A DNA stretch of 64,000 nucleotides from Roseateles aquatilis (lineage in GTDB: Bacteria > Pseudomonadota > Gammaproteobacteria > Burkholderiales > Burkholderiaceae_C), in contig NZ_NIOF01000011.1 of assembly GCF_002205645.1 (NCBI RefSeq), positions 1 through 64,000 on the forward strand, given 5' to 3'. Every line of letters starts with the position of its first letter. The stretch's first letter is position 1. Under the pieces are notes generated by a model that made no database searches, was not told the DNA's origin, and saw nothing but the letters and a program-made list of their open reading frames with translations. This document shows, piece by piece, positions 25,675-34,232 of the stretch. The translations under genes and the position numbers were made by a program.

Positions 25675-26487
25675 TCAGCGGGGGCGGCGCGACGGGGCCG
25701 GTCCGCGGCGCGGGCCGCCCGGCCGCTGCGGCCTGGCCGCCGGCAGCGGGCGCGACACGTCGGCCAGCAGCAGGCTGGCGCGCACGAGGCTCTCGACGGC
25801 CTCCTCCAGATCGGCGGCCGGCTCCAGGCTCTCGATTTCCTCGAGCAGCGCGTCCGCGTCCTCCAGGTCGTCCGGATCCAGGTGCATGTAGAGCTGCGCC
25901 AGCGGCTCGGTAAGCTGCAGTTCGTCCAGCCCCATCAGGCCGGGGAAGATGTCCGCGGCCAGCGCGAAGCCGGCGACCCAGGGCAGCACGGTCTCGGACG
26001 GCGACGCGTCCTCGTCGAGCTCGAACACCCAGGGGTCGAACCACTGCCGGTCGGCGATCGCCTGCTTGAGCTCGCGCTCGCGGCGCTGGACCAGTTGCAG
26101 CAGCGGCGCGGCGTCGAAGCGCGCGGGCGGCGCGCGGCCCTCCTCGCTGTCGAGCACCCAGCGCCACCAGTCCGCCAGCGGCACCGGCTTGGGCTGCAGG
26201 ATCACCGCGACCAGGAAGCCGTCCAGCATCGACGCGTCGAGCGGCTCCAGCGGCGCGGGCACGTCGTCCAGCAGGGCCTGCAGCCGATCGAGGTCCTCGT
26301 CGGCCCACGCCTCGGGCGGTGCCGACGCGGCGGGCTGCGCGGCTGCCGCGGCATGCCCCGGCGCCCGATGCTGCGGCCCATGCGTGGGCGCGCGATGGCC
26401 ATGGGCGGGGCCCGCGCCGCGTCCGGTGCCGGGCTTGGCCGGAGGACGGGGGGCGGACTTCGAGGGAGGCTTTTTGGGCGCGGTCAT
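25675..26487 (-). CDS. UPF0149 (YecA-like) protein without zinc tail
   Basis: 270 residues. A basic, Pro/Ala/His-rich N-terminal extension (about 1-60) precedes the UPF0149 core: [32 protein letters not shown] and PWVAGFALAADIFPGLM. It shares the [12 protein letters not shown] signature with the paralogue at 13881-14699 but ends in a basic PRRGPAPSRRPR tail instead of the SEC-C zinc motif. Function unknown. The stop is 3 nt from that of the convergent peptidase gene. Confidence 0.82.
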   Translation of the reverse strand: MTAPKKPPSKSAPRPPAKPGTGRGAGPAHGHRAPTHGPQHRAPGHAAAAAQPAASAPPEAWADEDLDRLQALLDDVPAPLEPLDASMLDGFLVAVILQPKPVPLADWWRWVLDSEEGRAPPARFDAAPLLQLVQRRERELKQAIADRQWFDPWVFELDEDASPSETVLPWVAGFALAADIFPGLMGLDELQLTEPLAQLYMHLDPDDLEDADALLEEIESLEPAADLEEAVESLVRASLLLADVSRPLPAARPQRPGGPRRGPAPSRRPR

Positions 26488-26595
26488 GGGGCGCGATTAT
26501 CCGGGTCGCGCTTCCGATGGTCGTACTGTCATGACAACCGGCGACGCATGCCGTGCCCAGGCATGCCGAAAGGCACGGTGGGCAGGACAGGCTCT

Positions 26596-26609
26596 GTTCG
26601 GTACCGCAC
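26596..26609. promoter_or_regulatory. Isolated GTTCGG-NN-CCGCAC palindrome
   Basis: GTTCGGTACCGCAC differs from the first of the three tandem sites at 15732 only in the central bases. It lies 109 nt upstream of the YecA-like gene start (minus) and about 110 nt upstream of the candidate small-RNA promoter (plus). Confidence 0.45.
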
Positions 26610-26746
26610 GCAAGGAGCGGTCCGCAGGCGGATTTCCGATTTCATTTCCGCAATGCGGAGCGCTGTTTACACCTGCTGACCATTTATCAGGGGTATCCCA
26701 CCTCCTGGGGATGTCAGACCCTCAGGGTTCGCCCTAGAGTCCACAT

Positions 26747-26850
26747 CACGCGTTCCCAACGAATCCCTTCGACGGAATGCACCGATCCCAACGACGTCCT
26801 TTCTAGGACTTGCAACGCCCGGTCAGCTCGCTGGTCGGGCGTCCTTTTTT
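26747..26850 (+). ncRNA. Candidate small RNA of about 100 nt
   Basis: Predicted from a promoter-like TGTCAG-N17-TAGAGT ending at 26740 and a strong terminator at 26815-26850. No coding frame longer than 9 codons lies between. Visible elements: two direct repeats TCCCAACGA (26754-26762 and 26786-26794), which would be mostly unpaired and could act as antisense seeds, and a small hairpin GTCCT-TTCT-AGGAC (26796-26809). Not matched to any family I recognise. The exact 5' end is a guess from the -10 position. Confidence 0.45.
26815..26850 (+). terminator. Strong intrinsic terminator with no upstream gene
   Basis: A 12-pair stem (26815-26826 with 26831-26842) closes a CUCG tetraloop, followed by CC and six T. 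Two central pairs are G-U only if read as plus-strand RNA, which fixes the orientation. Confidence 0.88.
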
Positions 26851-26908
26851 GTGGGTCGTGTATTGAGCGATCGCATCCGGCGACACAAGGCAGCCCGCTG
26901 CGGGGGGC

Positions 26909-27883
26909 TCAAAATCCCCCGCCCATCGCCCCCTTCAGGTGGTCGACCAACAGCCGCACCCCCTGCGGGGTGTGGCCGCTCCACGGATGGATTGCATAGA
27001 TCGCGTCGCCGAAGAAGCCGACCGCGCGCCACCCCGGCAGCACCTCCACCAGCCGGCCCTCGCGCACCGCGTCGCCGACGCTGAAGTCCGGCAGCAGCGC
27101 CACCCCCAGCCCCGACAGCGCGCCGTCGCGCAGCACCTCGCTGTTGCTGGCGCGAAGAAGCCCCTGCACCGGCACGCGTATCCGCTGCGGCTCCTGCGCG
27201 GCGGGGCGGGCGGACTCGTCGGCGCGGCGCTCGAAGAACCACTGCGCCGGGCCTGGACGCAGATACGGCAGGCAGCGGTGCCGCGCCAGTTCCGCCGGAT
27301 GCTGGGGCATGCCCGCGCGATCGAGGTAGGCCGGGCTCGCCGTCAGCAGCGCGCGTGAGCCGCAGAGCTTGAACGCCACATGCGTCTCCGGCGGTGCGCT
27401 GGTGTGGCGGATGGCGAGGTCGAAACCCTCCTGCGCCAGCGGCACCAGGCGGTCGGACAGGTCCAGCTCGATGCGCAGCTCCGGATATCGCTCGAAGAAG
27501 GCCGGCAGCGCCGGCGCCACGTGCTGCCTGCCCAGCGCCACCGGCGCCGTCACGCGCAGCAGCCCGCGCGGCGCGCCGGCCGCCTCGCGCGCTTCGCTCA
27601 GGCTGCGGGTCAGCAGGGCCAGGCCGGGCTCCGCCTGCTCGACCAGCCGCAGGCCGGCCTCGCTGAGCCGGACCGAACGCGTCGTGCGCTGCACCAGTTG
27701 CTGGTCCAGATGGCGCTCCAGATCCGAGATGCGCTGGCTGACCGCCGCCTTGGACAGCCCCAGCCGCTGCGCCGCCTTCGTGAAGCTGCCCAGCCGCGCG
27801 ACCGCGATCAGCGCCTGCAATTGCGGCCAGAGCAGCTCATCGCGCGCCTCGGCGCGGGGTGGGGAGATCGAGTCGGTGTCCAT
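26909..27883 (-). CDS. LysR-family transcriptional regulator
   Basis: 324-residue LTTR of the large AaeR/DmlR-like group. HTH: FTKAAQRLGLSKAAVSQRISDLERHL; the effector domain shows the frequent GLLRVTAPVALGRQHVAPAL and GLGVALLPDFSV. It is divergent from mmsA across 101 nt, so mmsA is the natural target. A 7-bp inverted repeat (ATTGTTC / GAACAAT) sits 2 nt upstream of its ATG at 27883, where binding would block its own transcription or translation. No Shine-Dalgarno is visible before the ATG. Confidence 0.87.
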   Translation of the reverse strand: MDTDSISPPRAEARDELLWPQLQALIAVARLGSFTKAAQRLGLSKAAVSQRISDLERHLDQQLVQRTTRSVRLSEAGLRLVEQAEPGLALLTRSLSEAREAAGAPRGLLRVTAPVALGRQHVAPALPAFFERYPELRIELDLSDRLVPLAQEGFDLAIRHTSAPPETHVAFKLCGSRALLTASPAYLDRAGMPQHPAELARHRCLPYLRPGPAQWFFERRADESARPAAQEPQRIRVPVQGLLRASNSEVLRDGALSGLGVALLPDFSVGDAVREGRLVEVLPGWRAVGFFGDAIYAIHPWSGHTPQGVRLLVDHLKGAMGGGF

Positions 27884-27884
27884 G

Positions 27885-27906
27885 ATTGTTCAGTCTATCG
27901 AACAAT
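27885..27906. promoter_or_regulatory. Inverted repeat operator between lysR and mmsA
   Basis: ATTGTTC (27885-27891), 8 nt, GAACAAT (27900-27906). Location directly before the LysR start codon and about 80 nt before mmsA fits an LTTR autoregulatory site. Confidence 0.6.
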
Positions 27907-27984
27907 CTGGTCAGCGATCTGGCCTAGGCAGGTGGGGAGGCGATGCCTAGACTCGCTGGATCCCAAGAGATTCCGGAGACTGCC

Positions 27985-29523
27985 GTGAGCCCCTCGAGCA
28001 ACCTGCCTTCGACCCCCGCCTTCACCGACGGCGCGGACGTCACGCACTTCATCGGCGGCGAGCGCCGCGCGGCGACGTCGGGGCGCAGCCAGTCGGTCTT
28101 CAATCCCGCCACCGGGCAGGTGGCGCGGCAGGTGCAGCTGGGCAACGTCGAGGACGTGGACAGCGCCGTCGCGGCCGCGCAGGCCGCGTTCCCCGCGTGG
28201 GCCGATGCGTCGCCGCTGCGGCGCGCGCGGGTGATGTTCAAGTTCCTGGAGCTGCTGAACCAGCACCGCGACCGCATCGCCGCGATGATCACCGCCGAGC
28301 ACGGCAAGGTCTTCACCGACGCGCAGGGCGAGGTGACCCGCGGCATCGACATCGTCGAGTTCGCCTGCGGCGTGCCGCAGTTGCTCAAGGGCGACTACAC
28401 CGAGCAGGTCTCCACCGGCATCGACAACTGGACCACGCGGCAGGCGCTGGGTGTCGTGGTCGGCATCACGCCGTTCAACTTCCCCTTCATGGTCCCGATG
28501 TGGATGGCGCCGCTGGCCATCGCCACCGGCAACGCCTTCATCCTCAAGCCGAGCGAGCGCGACCCGTCGCCCAGCCTGCTGGTGGCCGAGCTCTTCAAGC
28601 AGGCCGGCCTGCCCGACGGCATCTTCAGCGTCGTGCAGGGCGACAAGCAGGTCGTCGACGCGCTGCTGCACCACCCCGACGTGCGGGCGCTGAGCTTCGT
28701 CGGCTCGACGCCGATCGCGCAGTACATCTACGAGACCGGCGCCCGCAACGGCAAGCGCGTGCAGGCGCTGGGCGGGGCGAAGAACCACATGGTCGTGATG
28801 CCCGACGCGGACATCGAGCAGTCCGTCGACGCGCTCATCGGCGCGGCCTACGGCTCGGCGGGCGAGCGCTGCATGGCGATCTCGGTGGCGGTGCTGGTCG
28901 GCGACGTGGCCGACCAGATCGTGCCCCGGTTGGCCGAGCGCGCCAGGACGCTGAAGATCGGCGACGGCATGCGGCTGGACGCCGAGATGGGCCCCATCGT
29001 CACGCGCGAGGCGCGCGACCGCATCGAGGGCTACATCGGCCTGGGCGTCGAGGAGGGCGCGACGCTCGTCGCCGACGGCCGCGGCCACGCGGTCGACGGG
29101 CATGCCGACGGCTTCTTCACCGGCGGCACCTTGTTCGATCACGTCCAGCCCACCATGCGCATCTACAGGGAAGAGATCTTCGGCCCGGTGCTGGTCTGCG
29201 TGCGGGTCAAGGATTTCGCCGAGGCGCTGGCGCTGGTCAACGCGCATGAATTCGGCAACGGCGTCGCCTGCTTCACCAGCGACGGCAACGTGGCCCGCGA
29301 GTTCGCGCGGCGCGTGCAGGTCGGCATGGTCGGCATCAACGTGCCGATTCCGGTGCCGATGGCGTGGCACGGTTTCGGCGGCTGGAAGAAGAGCCTGTTC
29401 GGCGACATGCACGCCTACGGCGAGGAGGGCGTGCGTTTCTACACCAAGCAGAAGAGCGTCATGCAGCGCTGGCCCGCGAGCATCGCCAAGGGCGCCGAAT
29501 TCGTGATGCCGACCAGCCGCTGA
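27985..29523 (+). CDS. mmsA: Methylmalonate-semialdehyde dehydrogenase (CoA-acylating)
   Basis: 512 residues. Oxidises methylmalonate or malonate semialdehyde with NAD and CoA to propionyl- or acetyl-CoA, in valine, thymine or inositol catabolism. Features of the MMSDH branch: [34 protein letters not shown] (Asn-His in place of the general-base Glu region of other aldehyde dehydrogenases) and the catalytic Cys296 in GSAGERCMA. The start is GTG 27985 with GGAG 6 nt upstream; an ATG 42 nt earlier has its ribosome site too close. TAGACT (27947-27952) may be the -10 box. Divergent LysR is the likely regulator. No other valine-pathway gene is adjacent. Confidence 0.93.
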   Translation: MSPSSNLPSTPAFTDGADVTHFIGGERRAATSGRSQSVFNPATGQVARQVQLGNVEDVDSAVAAAQAAFPAWADASPLRRARVMFKFLELLNQHRDRIAAMITAEHGKVFTDAQGEVTRGIDIVEFACGVPQLLKGDYTEQVSTGIDNWTTRQALGVVVGITPFNFPFMVPMWMAPLAIATGNAFILKPSERDPSPSLLVAELFKQAGLPDGIFSVVQGDKQVVDALLHHPDVRALSFVGSTPIAQYIYETGARNGKRVQALGGAKNHMVVMPDADIEQSVDALIGAAYGSAGERCMAISVAVLVGDVADQIVPRLAERARTLKIGDGMRLDAEMGPIVTREARDRIEGYIGLGVEEGATLVADGRGHAVDGHADGFFTGGTLFDHVQPTMRIYREEIFGPVLVCVRVKDFAEALALVNAHEFGNGVACFTSDGNVAREFARRVQVGMVGINVPIPVPMAWHGFGGWKKSLFGDMHAYGEEGVRFYTKQKSVMQRWPASIAKGAEFVMPTSR

Positions 29524-29555
29524 GCGGCGCGCTCAGGTTCGGCTACGCTTGCCGG

Positions 29556-31226
29556 ATGTTTCCAAGCGGTACGTCCTCCCCTGAATCCGACTCGCCCGCG
29601 ACGCTCGACGGCCTGCCGTTGAGCGAGCTGCTGGAGCGCGCGCGCGTGGCGCAAGGCCAGGCGTGGCTCGACGATGGGCTCGCGCTGGCCGATGCGGTCT
29701 GGCGGCGGGCCGAGGCCGAGGGCTTCATCAACGAGCAGGCCGAAGCCGGCAAGCTGCGCAGCTTCTTCCGCCTGCGCAAGGGCGACCTGCGCGGCATGCT
29801 GGAGGCGGGCGAGCGCACGCTGCGGCTGATGCGTCCACTCGGGCCCAGCCCGGCGATGTGCGAGGTGCTGCGCTGGATGAGCCTGGCCGCCTGCGAGCTC
29901 GGCGAGTACGAGCAAGGCCTGGCCTGCGCGCACGAGGCGCTCAAGCTGGCCGGCGAGCTGGCCGACCCCCGACTGCACGCGATCGCGCTGAACGGCCTGG
30001 GCGCCTGCTTCGAACGCATGGGCGATCCCTGGCAGGCCGAGCGCCTGATGAGCGAGTCCGCCGGACTGCTGCGCACCGAGCCCACGGCGTATGAGCGCGT
30101 GGTGACCCTGACCAACCTCTGCACCGTCGCGATCGGCGCCTTTCACTTGCAGCGCGACGGCGCCGCGCCGGAACAGGCGCCGCGCACGCTGGAGCGCGCG
30201 CTGGAACTGGCGCGCGAGGCGCGGCCCCATTCCCTGCAGCTCGGCGACCGCTACGGCATCGCGCTGACCGCGTCCAACTTCGGCGAAGTGCTGCTGCAGA
30301 TGGGGCGCCTGGACGAGGCCGAGCCGCTGCTGCGCGAAGCCCTCGACGAATGCGAGCGGGCCGGCTTCCGCCTGCTCGACTGGCGCCTGCGCTGCATGCT
30401 GGCGGAGCTGCAGCTCGCGCGCGGGCAGGCGTCCGCCGCGTGGCAGGCGCTGGAGGCGCTGCGCGAGCAGATCGACCGCCTCGACGGACCGGGACAGGCG
30501 GCGCCAGGGGTGCTCGCCGACCAGGTGCCGCTGTTCATCCGCCTGCGTCTGCACCAGACCTGCTTCCGCGCGGCCAAGGCGCTGGCGCTGCTCGGGCCGG
30601 CGCTGTTCCACCTGGAGCAGGCCCGGGGGCTGGAGCGGCGCCGGGCGGTGTCCCAGCTGATGGCGCAGTCGCAGTACTTCGTCTCGCGGATGGAGGCCGA
30701 ATTCGCCGCCGACGCCGGGATGGTCGCCGACCGCGATGCCGCCGCCTTCAAGGACCCGCTGACCGGCCTGGGCAATCGCCGCTGCCTCGAAGCCCGCCTG
30801 CCGCCGCTGCTGCGCGCCGCCGAGCAGGAAGCGCGCCCGCTCACCGTCGCGCTGATCGACGCCGACGGCCTGCGCAACATCAACGAGCGCCATGGCAACG
30901 ACATCGGCGACCGCGTGCTGCAGGAGCTGGCGCAGCTGCTGCGCGAGAACACCCGCACCAGCGACCTGCTGCTGCGCTGGAGCGGCGAGGAGTTCCTCGT
31001 CGTGTTTCCCGACACCGTGGCCGATCGCGCCTTCGAGGTCTGCGAGCGCATCCGCGCCAGCGTGTCGGTGCATCCGTGGAGCGAGCTCGCGCCGGGCCTG
31101 GACGTGACGCTGAGCATGGGCCTGGCCAGCGCGCCGCCGTACTCGACGGACCAACTGATCTCGCGAGCCAACGCCGCCGTCGAGCGCGCCAAGCACCTGG
31201 GCCGCAACCGCGTCGCGCTGGCCTGA
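29556..31226 (+). CDS. TPR-repeat protein with GGDEF diguanylate cyclase domain
   Basis: 556 residues, cytosolic, with no signal or membrane helix. TPR-like helical repeats cover about residues 40-370 (for example LNGLGACFERMGDPWQAERL and SNFGEVLLQMGRLDEAEPLL). A C-terminal GGDEF domain starts at DPLTGLGNRR and has the active-site loop RWSGEEFLVVF at about 476, with Ser replacing the first Gly. SGEEF variants can be active in other proteins, so synthesis of c-di-GMP is likely but not certain. No inhibitory RxxD site stands out before the loop. TACGCT at 29544-29549 lies 6 nt before the ATG, with no Shine-Dalgarno. Confidence 0.88.
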   Translation: MFPSGTSSPESDSPATLDGLPLSELLERARVAQGQAWLDDGLALADAVWRRAEAEGFINEQAEAGKLRSFFRLRKGDLRGMLEAGERTLRLMRPLGPSPAMCEVLRWMSLAACELGEYEQGLACAHEALKLAGELADPRLHAIALNGLGACFERMGDPWQAERLMSESAGLLRTEPTAYERVVTLTNLCTVAIGAFHLQRDGAAPEQAPRTLERALELAREARPHSLQLGDRYGIALTASNFGEVLLQMGRLDEAEPLLREALDECERAGFRLLDWRLRCMLAELQLARGQASAAWQALEALREQIDRLDGPGQAAPGVLADQVPLFIRLRLHQTCFRAAKALALLGPALFHLEQARGLERRRAVSQLMAQSQYFVSRMEAEFAADAGMVADRDAAAFKDPLTGLGNRRCLEARLPPLLRAAEQEARPLTVALIDADGLRNINERHGNDIGDRVLQELAQLLRENTRTSDLLLRWSGEEFLVVFPDTVADRAFEVCERIRASVSVHPWSELAPGLDVTLSMGLASAPPYSTDQLISRANAAVERAKHLGRNRVALA

Positions 31227-31665
31227 AGCGGCGCCGCGTCGACACGGCGCGGCGCCATCGCCGTGCAACGACGGGATACCGCGAGAAACACCACGAGAGC
31301 CCGTGACGGAGCGAGCGACGTGCTCCCGTCGGGGCGCGGGCACCACACCTGATCCGCCCTTCGCCCGTTGCCCTTACGAGGGGCCAGGTTTTGCCTGCGG
31401 CGCGGTGCCGGCTGTTTCTACAATGAGAACAGTTCTCATCTGGAAGGTAAATCCTCCGATGGGTCTCGGTCCTGACTGCCTGCTGCGAGATCCGCGCGCG
31501 GGCGCCGGCCTCCCCGTGCCAGCCTGATTTCCAGCCCCACCGCGTCCCACGGCGATTCGTCGCCGCGAGCGTCACGCGGACCCCGGGCAGGACGCCGCAA
31601 GCCCTTCTCCTTCACCAGCCCCTTGGGGCGCGGTGCGCCTGCGCGCGCCGGTACGCGATCCCTCC
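31227..31665. other. 439-nt leader/promoter region of the iron operon
   Basis: No convincing gene. It holds the Fur-box palindrome at 31423-31439, then about 225 nt of leader before the receptor ATG. A 22-codon plus-strand frame (ATG 31459 to TGA 31527) with AAGG upstream could be a leader peptide, but its composition is not distinctive. No cobalamin or other known riboswitch core was recognised. Confidence 0.5.
31423..31439. promoter_or_regulatory. Fur box
   Basis: ATGAGAAC-A-GTTCTCAT is a perfect 8-1-8 palindrome close to the Fur consensus (GATAATGATAATCATTATC). It lies 227 nt upstream of the TonB-dependent receptor and predicts iron repression of the four-gene operon. Confidence 0.8.
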
Positions 31666-33906
31666 ATGTCTCGCAACCACCTCTCCGTCCTCCCCGTCGC
31701 GGCCGCCGTCGCGTTGCTGCTGTCCGGCTCCGTCCACGCCCAGGCTTCTTCCGCGCCGGGCGCCGCGGCCGCTCGCGCCGACGCGGCCGTCGCCGATGCC
31801 GGCGATGCCACCGATGCCGCGGACTCTGGCGACGCCGGCAAGGCCTCGGCCGCCGATCGTCGGCGCGCGCTGGACCGCGTCACCATCAGCGCCGCGCGCA
31901 AGAAGCTGGAAGGCGCGAGCACGCGCCTGCCGCTGACGGCCCGCGAGACGCCGCAATCGGTCAGCAGCATCGACAGCGAGCGGCTTGAGAACGAGACGCT
32001 GATCAGCATCAACGACGTGATGCAGAACATCACCGGCGTGAACGTGTCCTTCTACGACACGCAGCGCCCGCTGTATTTCGCGCGCGGCTTCCAGATCACC
32101 GACTTCCAGGTCGACGGCATCCCGACCTACAGCGGCGGCACGAACCAGGAGTACGACACCGTCTTCTATTCCCGCATCGACGTCGTGCGTGGCGCCAACG
32201 GCCTGACGACGGGCGCCGGCATTCCGTCCGCGACGGTCAACATGACACGCAAGCGTCCGGAGAAGACCTTCCAGGCCTACGGCGGCTTGATCATGGGCTC
32301 CTGGGACCACCACCGCGTGGAGGTCGACGTCAACACGCCGCTGACCCGCGACGGCCGCGTGCGCGCGCGCTTCATCGCCGCGGCGCAGGAGCGCGACTTC
32401 TTCCGCGACCGCCACAGCGAGACCAAGACCGCCTTCATGGGCACCGTCGAGGCCGACCTGCTGCCGGGCACCACCGTGACCCTGGGTTACCAGGACCAGA
32501 ACAACGTGCCCAAGAGCCCGATCTGGGGCACGATTCCGCGCTTCGCGTCGGATGGCTCGCTGGCCAACCTGCCGCGCTCGACGAGCTTCTCGCCGTCCTG
32601 GACGCGTTGGTCGCGCCAGAGCGGCACGGCCTACGCGTCGCTGGATCACAAGCTCGGCGAGGACTGGTCGCTGAAGGTCATCGCCAATCACAGCGAGGGC
32701 GACTCCTTCAGCCTGCGCACCTACGCCAGCGGCTACGCCAATCCCACCACCGGCGCGGGCCTGAAGCTGCTGGCGGCGGTCGGCAAAAGCTGGGAACGCC
32801 GCGACAGCCTCGATGTCTACGCCTCGGGCACGGTGTCGCTGTTTGGTCGGGCGCATGACCTGGTGATCGGCGCCAACGGCGTGAAGACGCGCACCACGAC
32901 GCCGACGCTGAGCGCCATCAGCGGCTGGAGCTACACCATCCCGGACATCCGCACGTGGGACGGCTCCGCCCCCGCGCCGACCTTCAGCCCCACCGGCGCC
33001 AAGCGCATCGCCACCACCGAGCAGAGCGGCGTCTTCGCCACCGCGCGCTGGCGCGTCACGGAGCCGCTGTCGGTGATCACCGGCGCGCGCGTCAGCAACT
33101 GGAAGACGGGCACCGACGCGTACAACACCGCCGGCAACTTCACCGCCACGACGGGTGCGTACAAGGTCACCGACGAGGTCTCGCCCTACGTCGGCTTCGT
33201 CTACGACCTGGCGGAGTCGGTGTCGCTCTACGCGAGCTACACCGATTTGTTCAAGCCGCAGAACAACAAGGACAAGGACAACAACCTGCTCGCCCCGATC
33301 CGCGGCAGCAACACCGAAGTCGGCCTGAAGGGCGACCTCTTCGACAAGCGCCTGGCGCTGTCCTTCGCCGTCTTCGAGGCCAAGCAGGACAACTACGCGG
33401 TGCGCGACTCGTCGCAGCTCGAGGGCTCGCTGCCGGACGGCAGCTCCGCCTACATCGGCGTCAACGGCACGAAGACCAAGGGCTTCGAGTTCGATGCGGC
33501 CGGCCAGATCGCGCCGGGATGGACCTTGAACGCGGGTTACGCCAACACGCGCATCACCCGCCATCCGTCCGACCTGATCTATGCCAACCTGCCGCGCCAC
33601 ACGCTGCAGCTCAACACCAGCTACCGCATGGGCGGCGCCTGGGAGCGGCTGACGGTGGGCGGGGGCCTGAACTGGCAGAGCAAGGTGACCGGCTACGGCA
33701 TCGCCCATCCGACGCTGGGCACGGTGACGGTCGATCAGGGGGCCTACGTGCTGGTGAACCTGCACGCCAACTACCAGCTGAACGATCACTTCAGCCTGGG
33801 CGTGTCGGTGCGCAACGCGCTGGACAAGACCTACTGGGCCAACCTGGACTACCCCAACTACGGCGACCCGCGCAGCGTGATGGTGAGCCTGCGCGGCCGC
33901 TTCTGA
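31666..33906 (+). CDS. TonB-dependent siderophore receptor
   Basis: 746-residue outer-membrane receptor for a ferric siderophore. Signal peptide ends near AQA (residue 27), followed by an Ala/Asp-rich spacer. A TonB-box-like VTISA precedes the plug (PLTARETPQSVSSIDSERL, RGFQITDFQVDGIP, RIDVVRGANGLTTGAG), and a 22-strand barrel ends in SVMVSLRGRF with the terminal aromatic. Plug motifs match the FhuE/pyoverdine-type family; there is no N-terminal STN signalling domain, so regulation is probably through Fur alone. ATG 31666 is chosen because it opens the signal peptide. First gene of an operon with three membrane proteins. Confidence 0.94.
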   Translation: MSRNHLSVLPVAAAVALLLSGSVHAQASSAPGAAAARADAAVADAGDATDAADSGDAGKASAADRRRALDRVTISAARKKLEGASTRLPLTARETPQSVSSIDSERLENETLISINDVMQNITGVNVSFYDTQRPLYFARGFQITDFQVDGIPTYSGGTNQEYDTVFYSRIDVVRGANGLTTGAGIPSATVNMTRKRPEKTFQAYGGLIMGSWDHHRVEVDVNTPLTRDGRVRARFIAAAQERDFFRDRHSETKTAFMGTVEADLLPGTTVTLGYQDQNNVPKSPIWGTIPRFASDGSLANLPRSTSFSPSWTRWSRQSGTAYASLDHKLGEDWSLKVIANHSEGDSFSLRTYASGYANPTTGAGLKLLAAVGKSWERRDSLDVYASGTVSLFGRAHDLVIGANGVKTRTTTPTLSAISGWSYTIPDIRTWDGSAPAPTFSPTGAKRIATTEQSGVFATARWRVTEPLSVITGARVSNWKTGTDAYNTAGNFTATTGAYKVTDEVSPYVGFVYDLAESVSLYASYTDLFKPQNNKDKDNNLLAPIRGSNTEVGLKGDLFDKRLALSFAVFEAKQDNYAVRDSSQLEGSLPDGSSAYIGVNGTKTKGFEFDAAGQIAPGWTLNAGYANTRITRHPSDLIYANLPRHTLQLNTSYRMGGAWERLTVGGGLNWQSKVTGYGIAHPTLGTVTVDQGAYVLVNLHANYQLNDHFSLGVSVRNALDKTYWANLDYPNYGDPRSVMVSLRGRF

Positions 33907-33908
33907 GC

Positions 33909-34232
33909 ATGGCGGCGACCGGTGCATCCAAGACCGCCGCGGCACTGCCGTGGCGATATCGCGCGGCCGTGGCGTCGCGCGTGATCGCGGCGCTGGGTGG
34001 CGGCTACGCGCTGGCGTCGGCGGTGGCCGCGGCGATCGCGGTGCACGGGCAGCCGTTGCTGTCGGGCAGCCGCTCGGAAGGCGCGATCGCCGGCGCGATG
34101 CTGGGCTTCGTCGCCTACGCCGTCGCGTTCATGACCGCCTTCGCCGCGCGCAGCGCGTGGCGCGCGTGGGCCTGGGTGCTCGGGCCGGCGCTGCTGCTCG
34201 GCGCCAGCGTGATGAAGGGGGGATGGACATGA
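33909..34232 (+). CDS. DUF3649 membrane protein of iron-uptake operon
   Basis: 107 residues with three predicted membrane helices (for example VASRVIAALGGGYALASAVAAAIA and GFVAYAVAFMTAFAAR). DUF3649 proteins sit between a TonB-dependent receptor and a PepSY protein in many proteobacterial iron loci; their exact job is unknown. Begins 2 nt after the receptor stop and overlaps the next start by 4 nt (ATGA), so it is translationally coupled. Confidence 0.85.
   Translation: MAATGASKTAAALPWRYRAAVASRVIAALGGGYALASAVAAAIAVHGQPLLSGSRSEGAIAGAMLGFVAYAVAFMTAFAARSAWRAWAWVLGPALLLGASVMKGGWT

Larger units (their letters stand above)
26488..26908. other. 421-nt gene-free region with a candidate small RNA
   Basis: No protein-like frame. 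From left to right: the promoter area of the minus-strand YecA-like gene; a GTTCGGTACCGCAC palindrome (26596-26609) like the tandem sites at 15732-15791; a plus-strand promoter-like unit TGTCAG-N17-TAGAGT (26712-26740) overlapping the AGGGTTCGCCCTAGA motif; and a plus-strand intrinsic terminator at 26815-26850. The LysR gene on the other strand ends at 26909. Confidence 0.6.

Noticed and set aside
31440-31665. Cobalamin or other riboswitch in the receptor leader
   Set aside because: No B12-box-like or other conserved aptamer core was found; the Fur box explains regulation.
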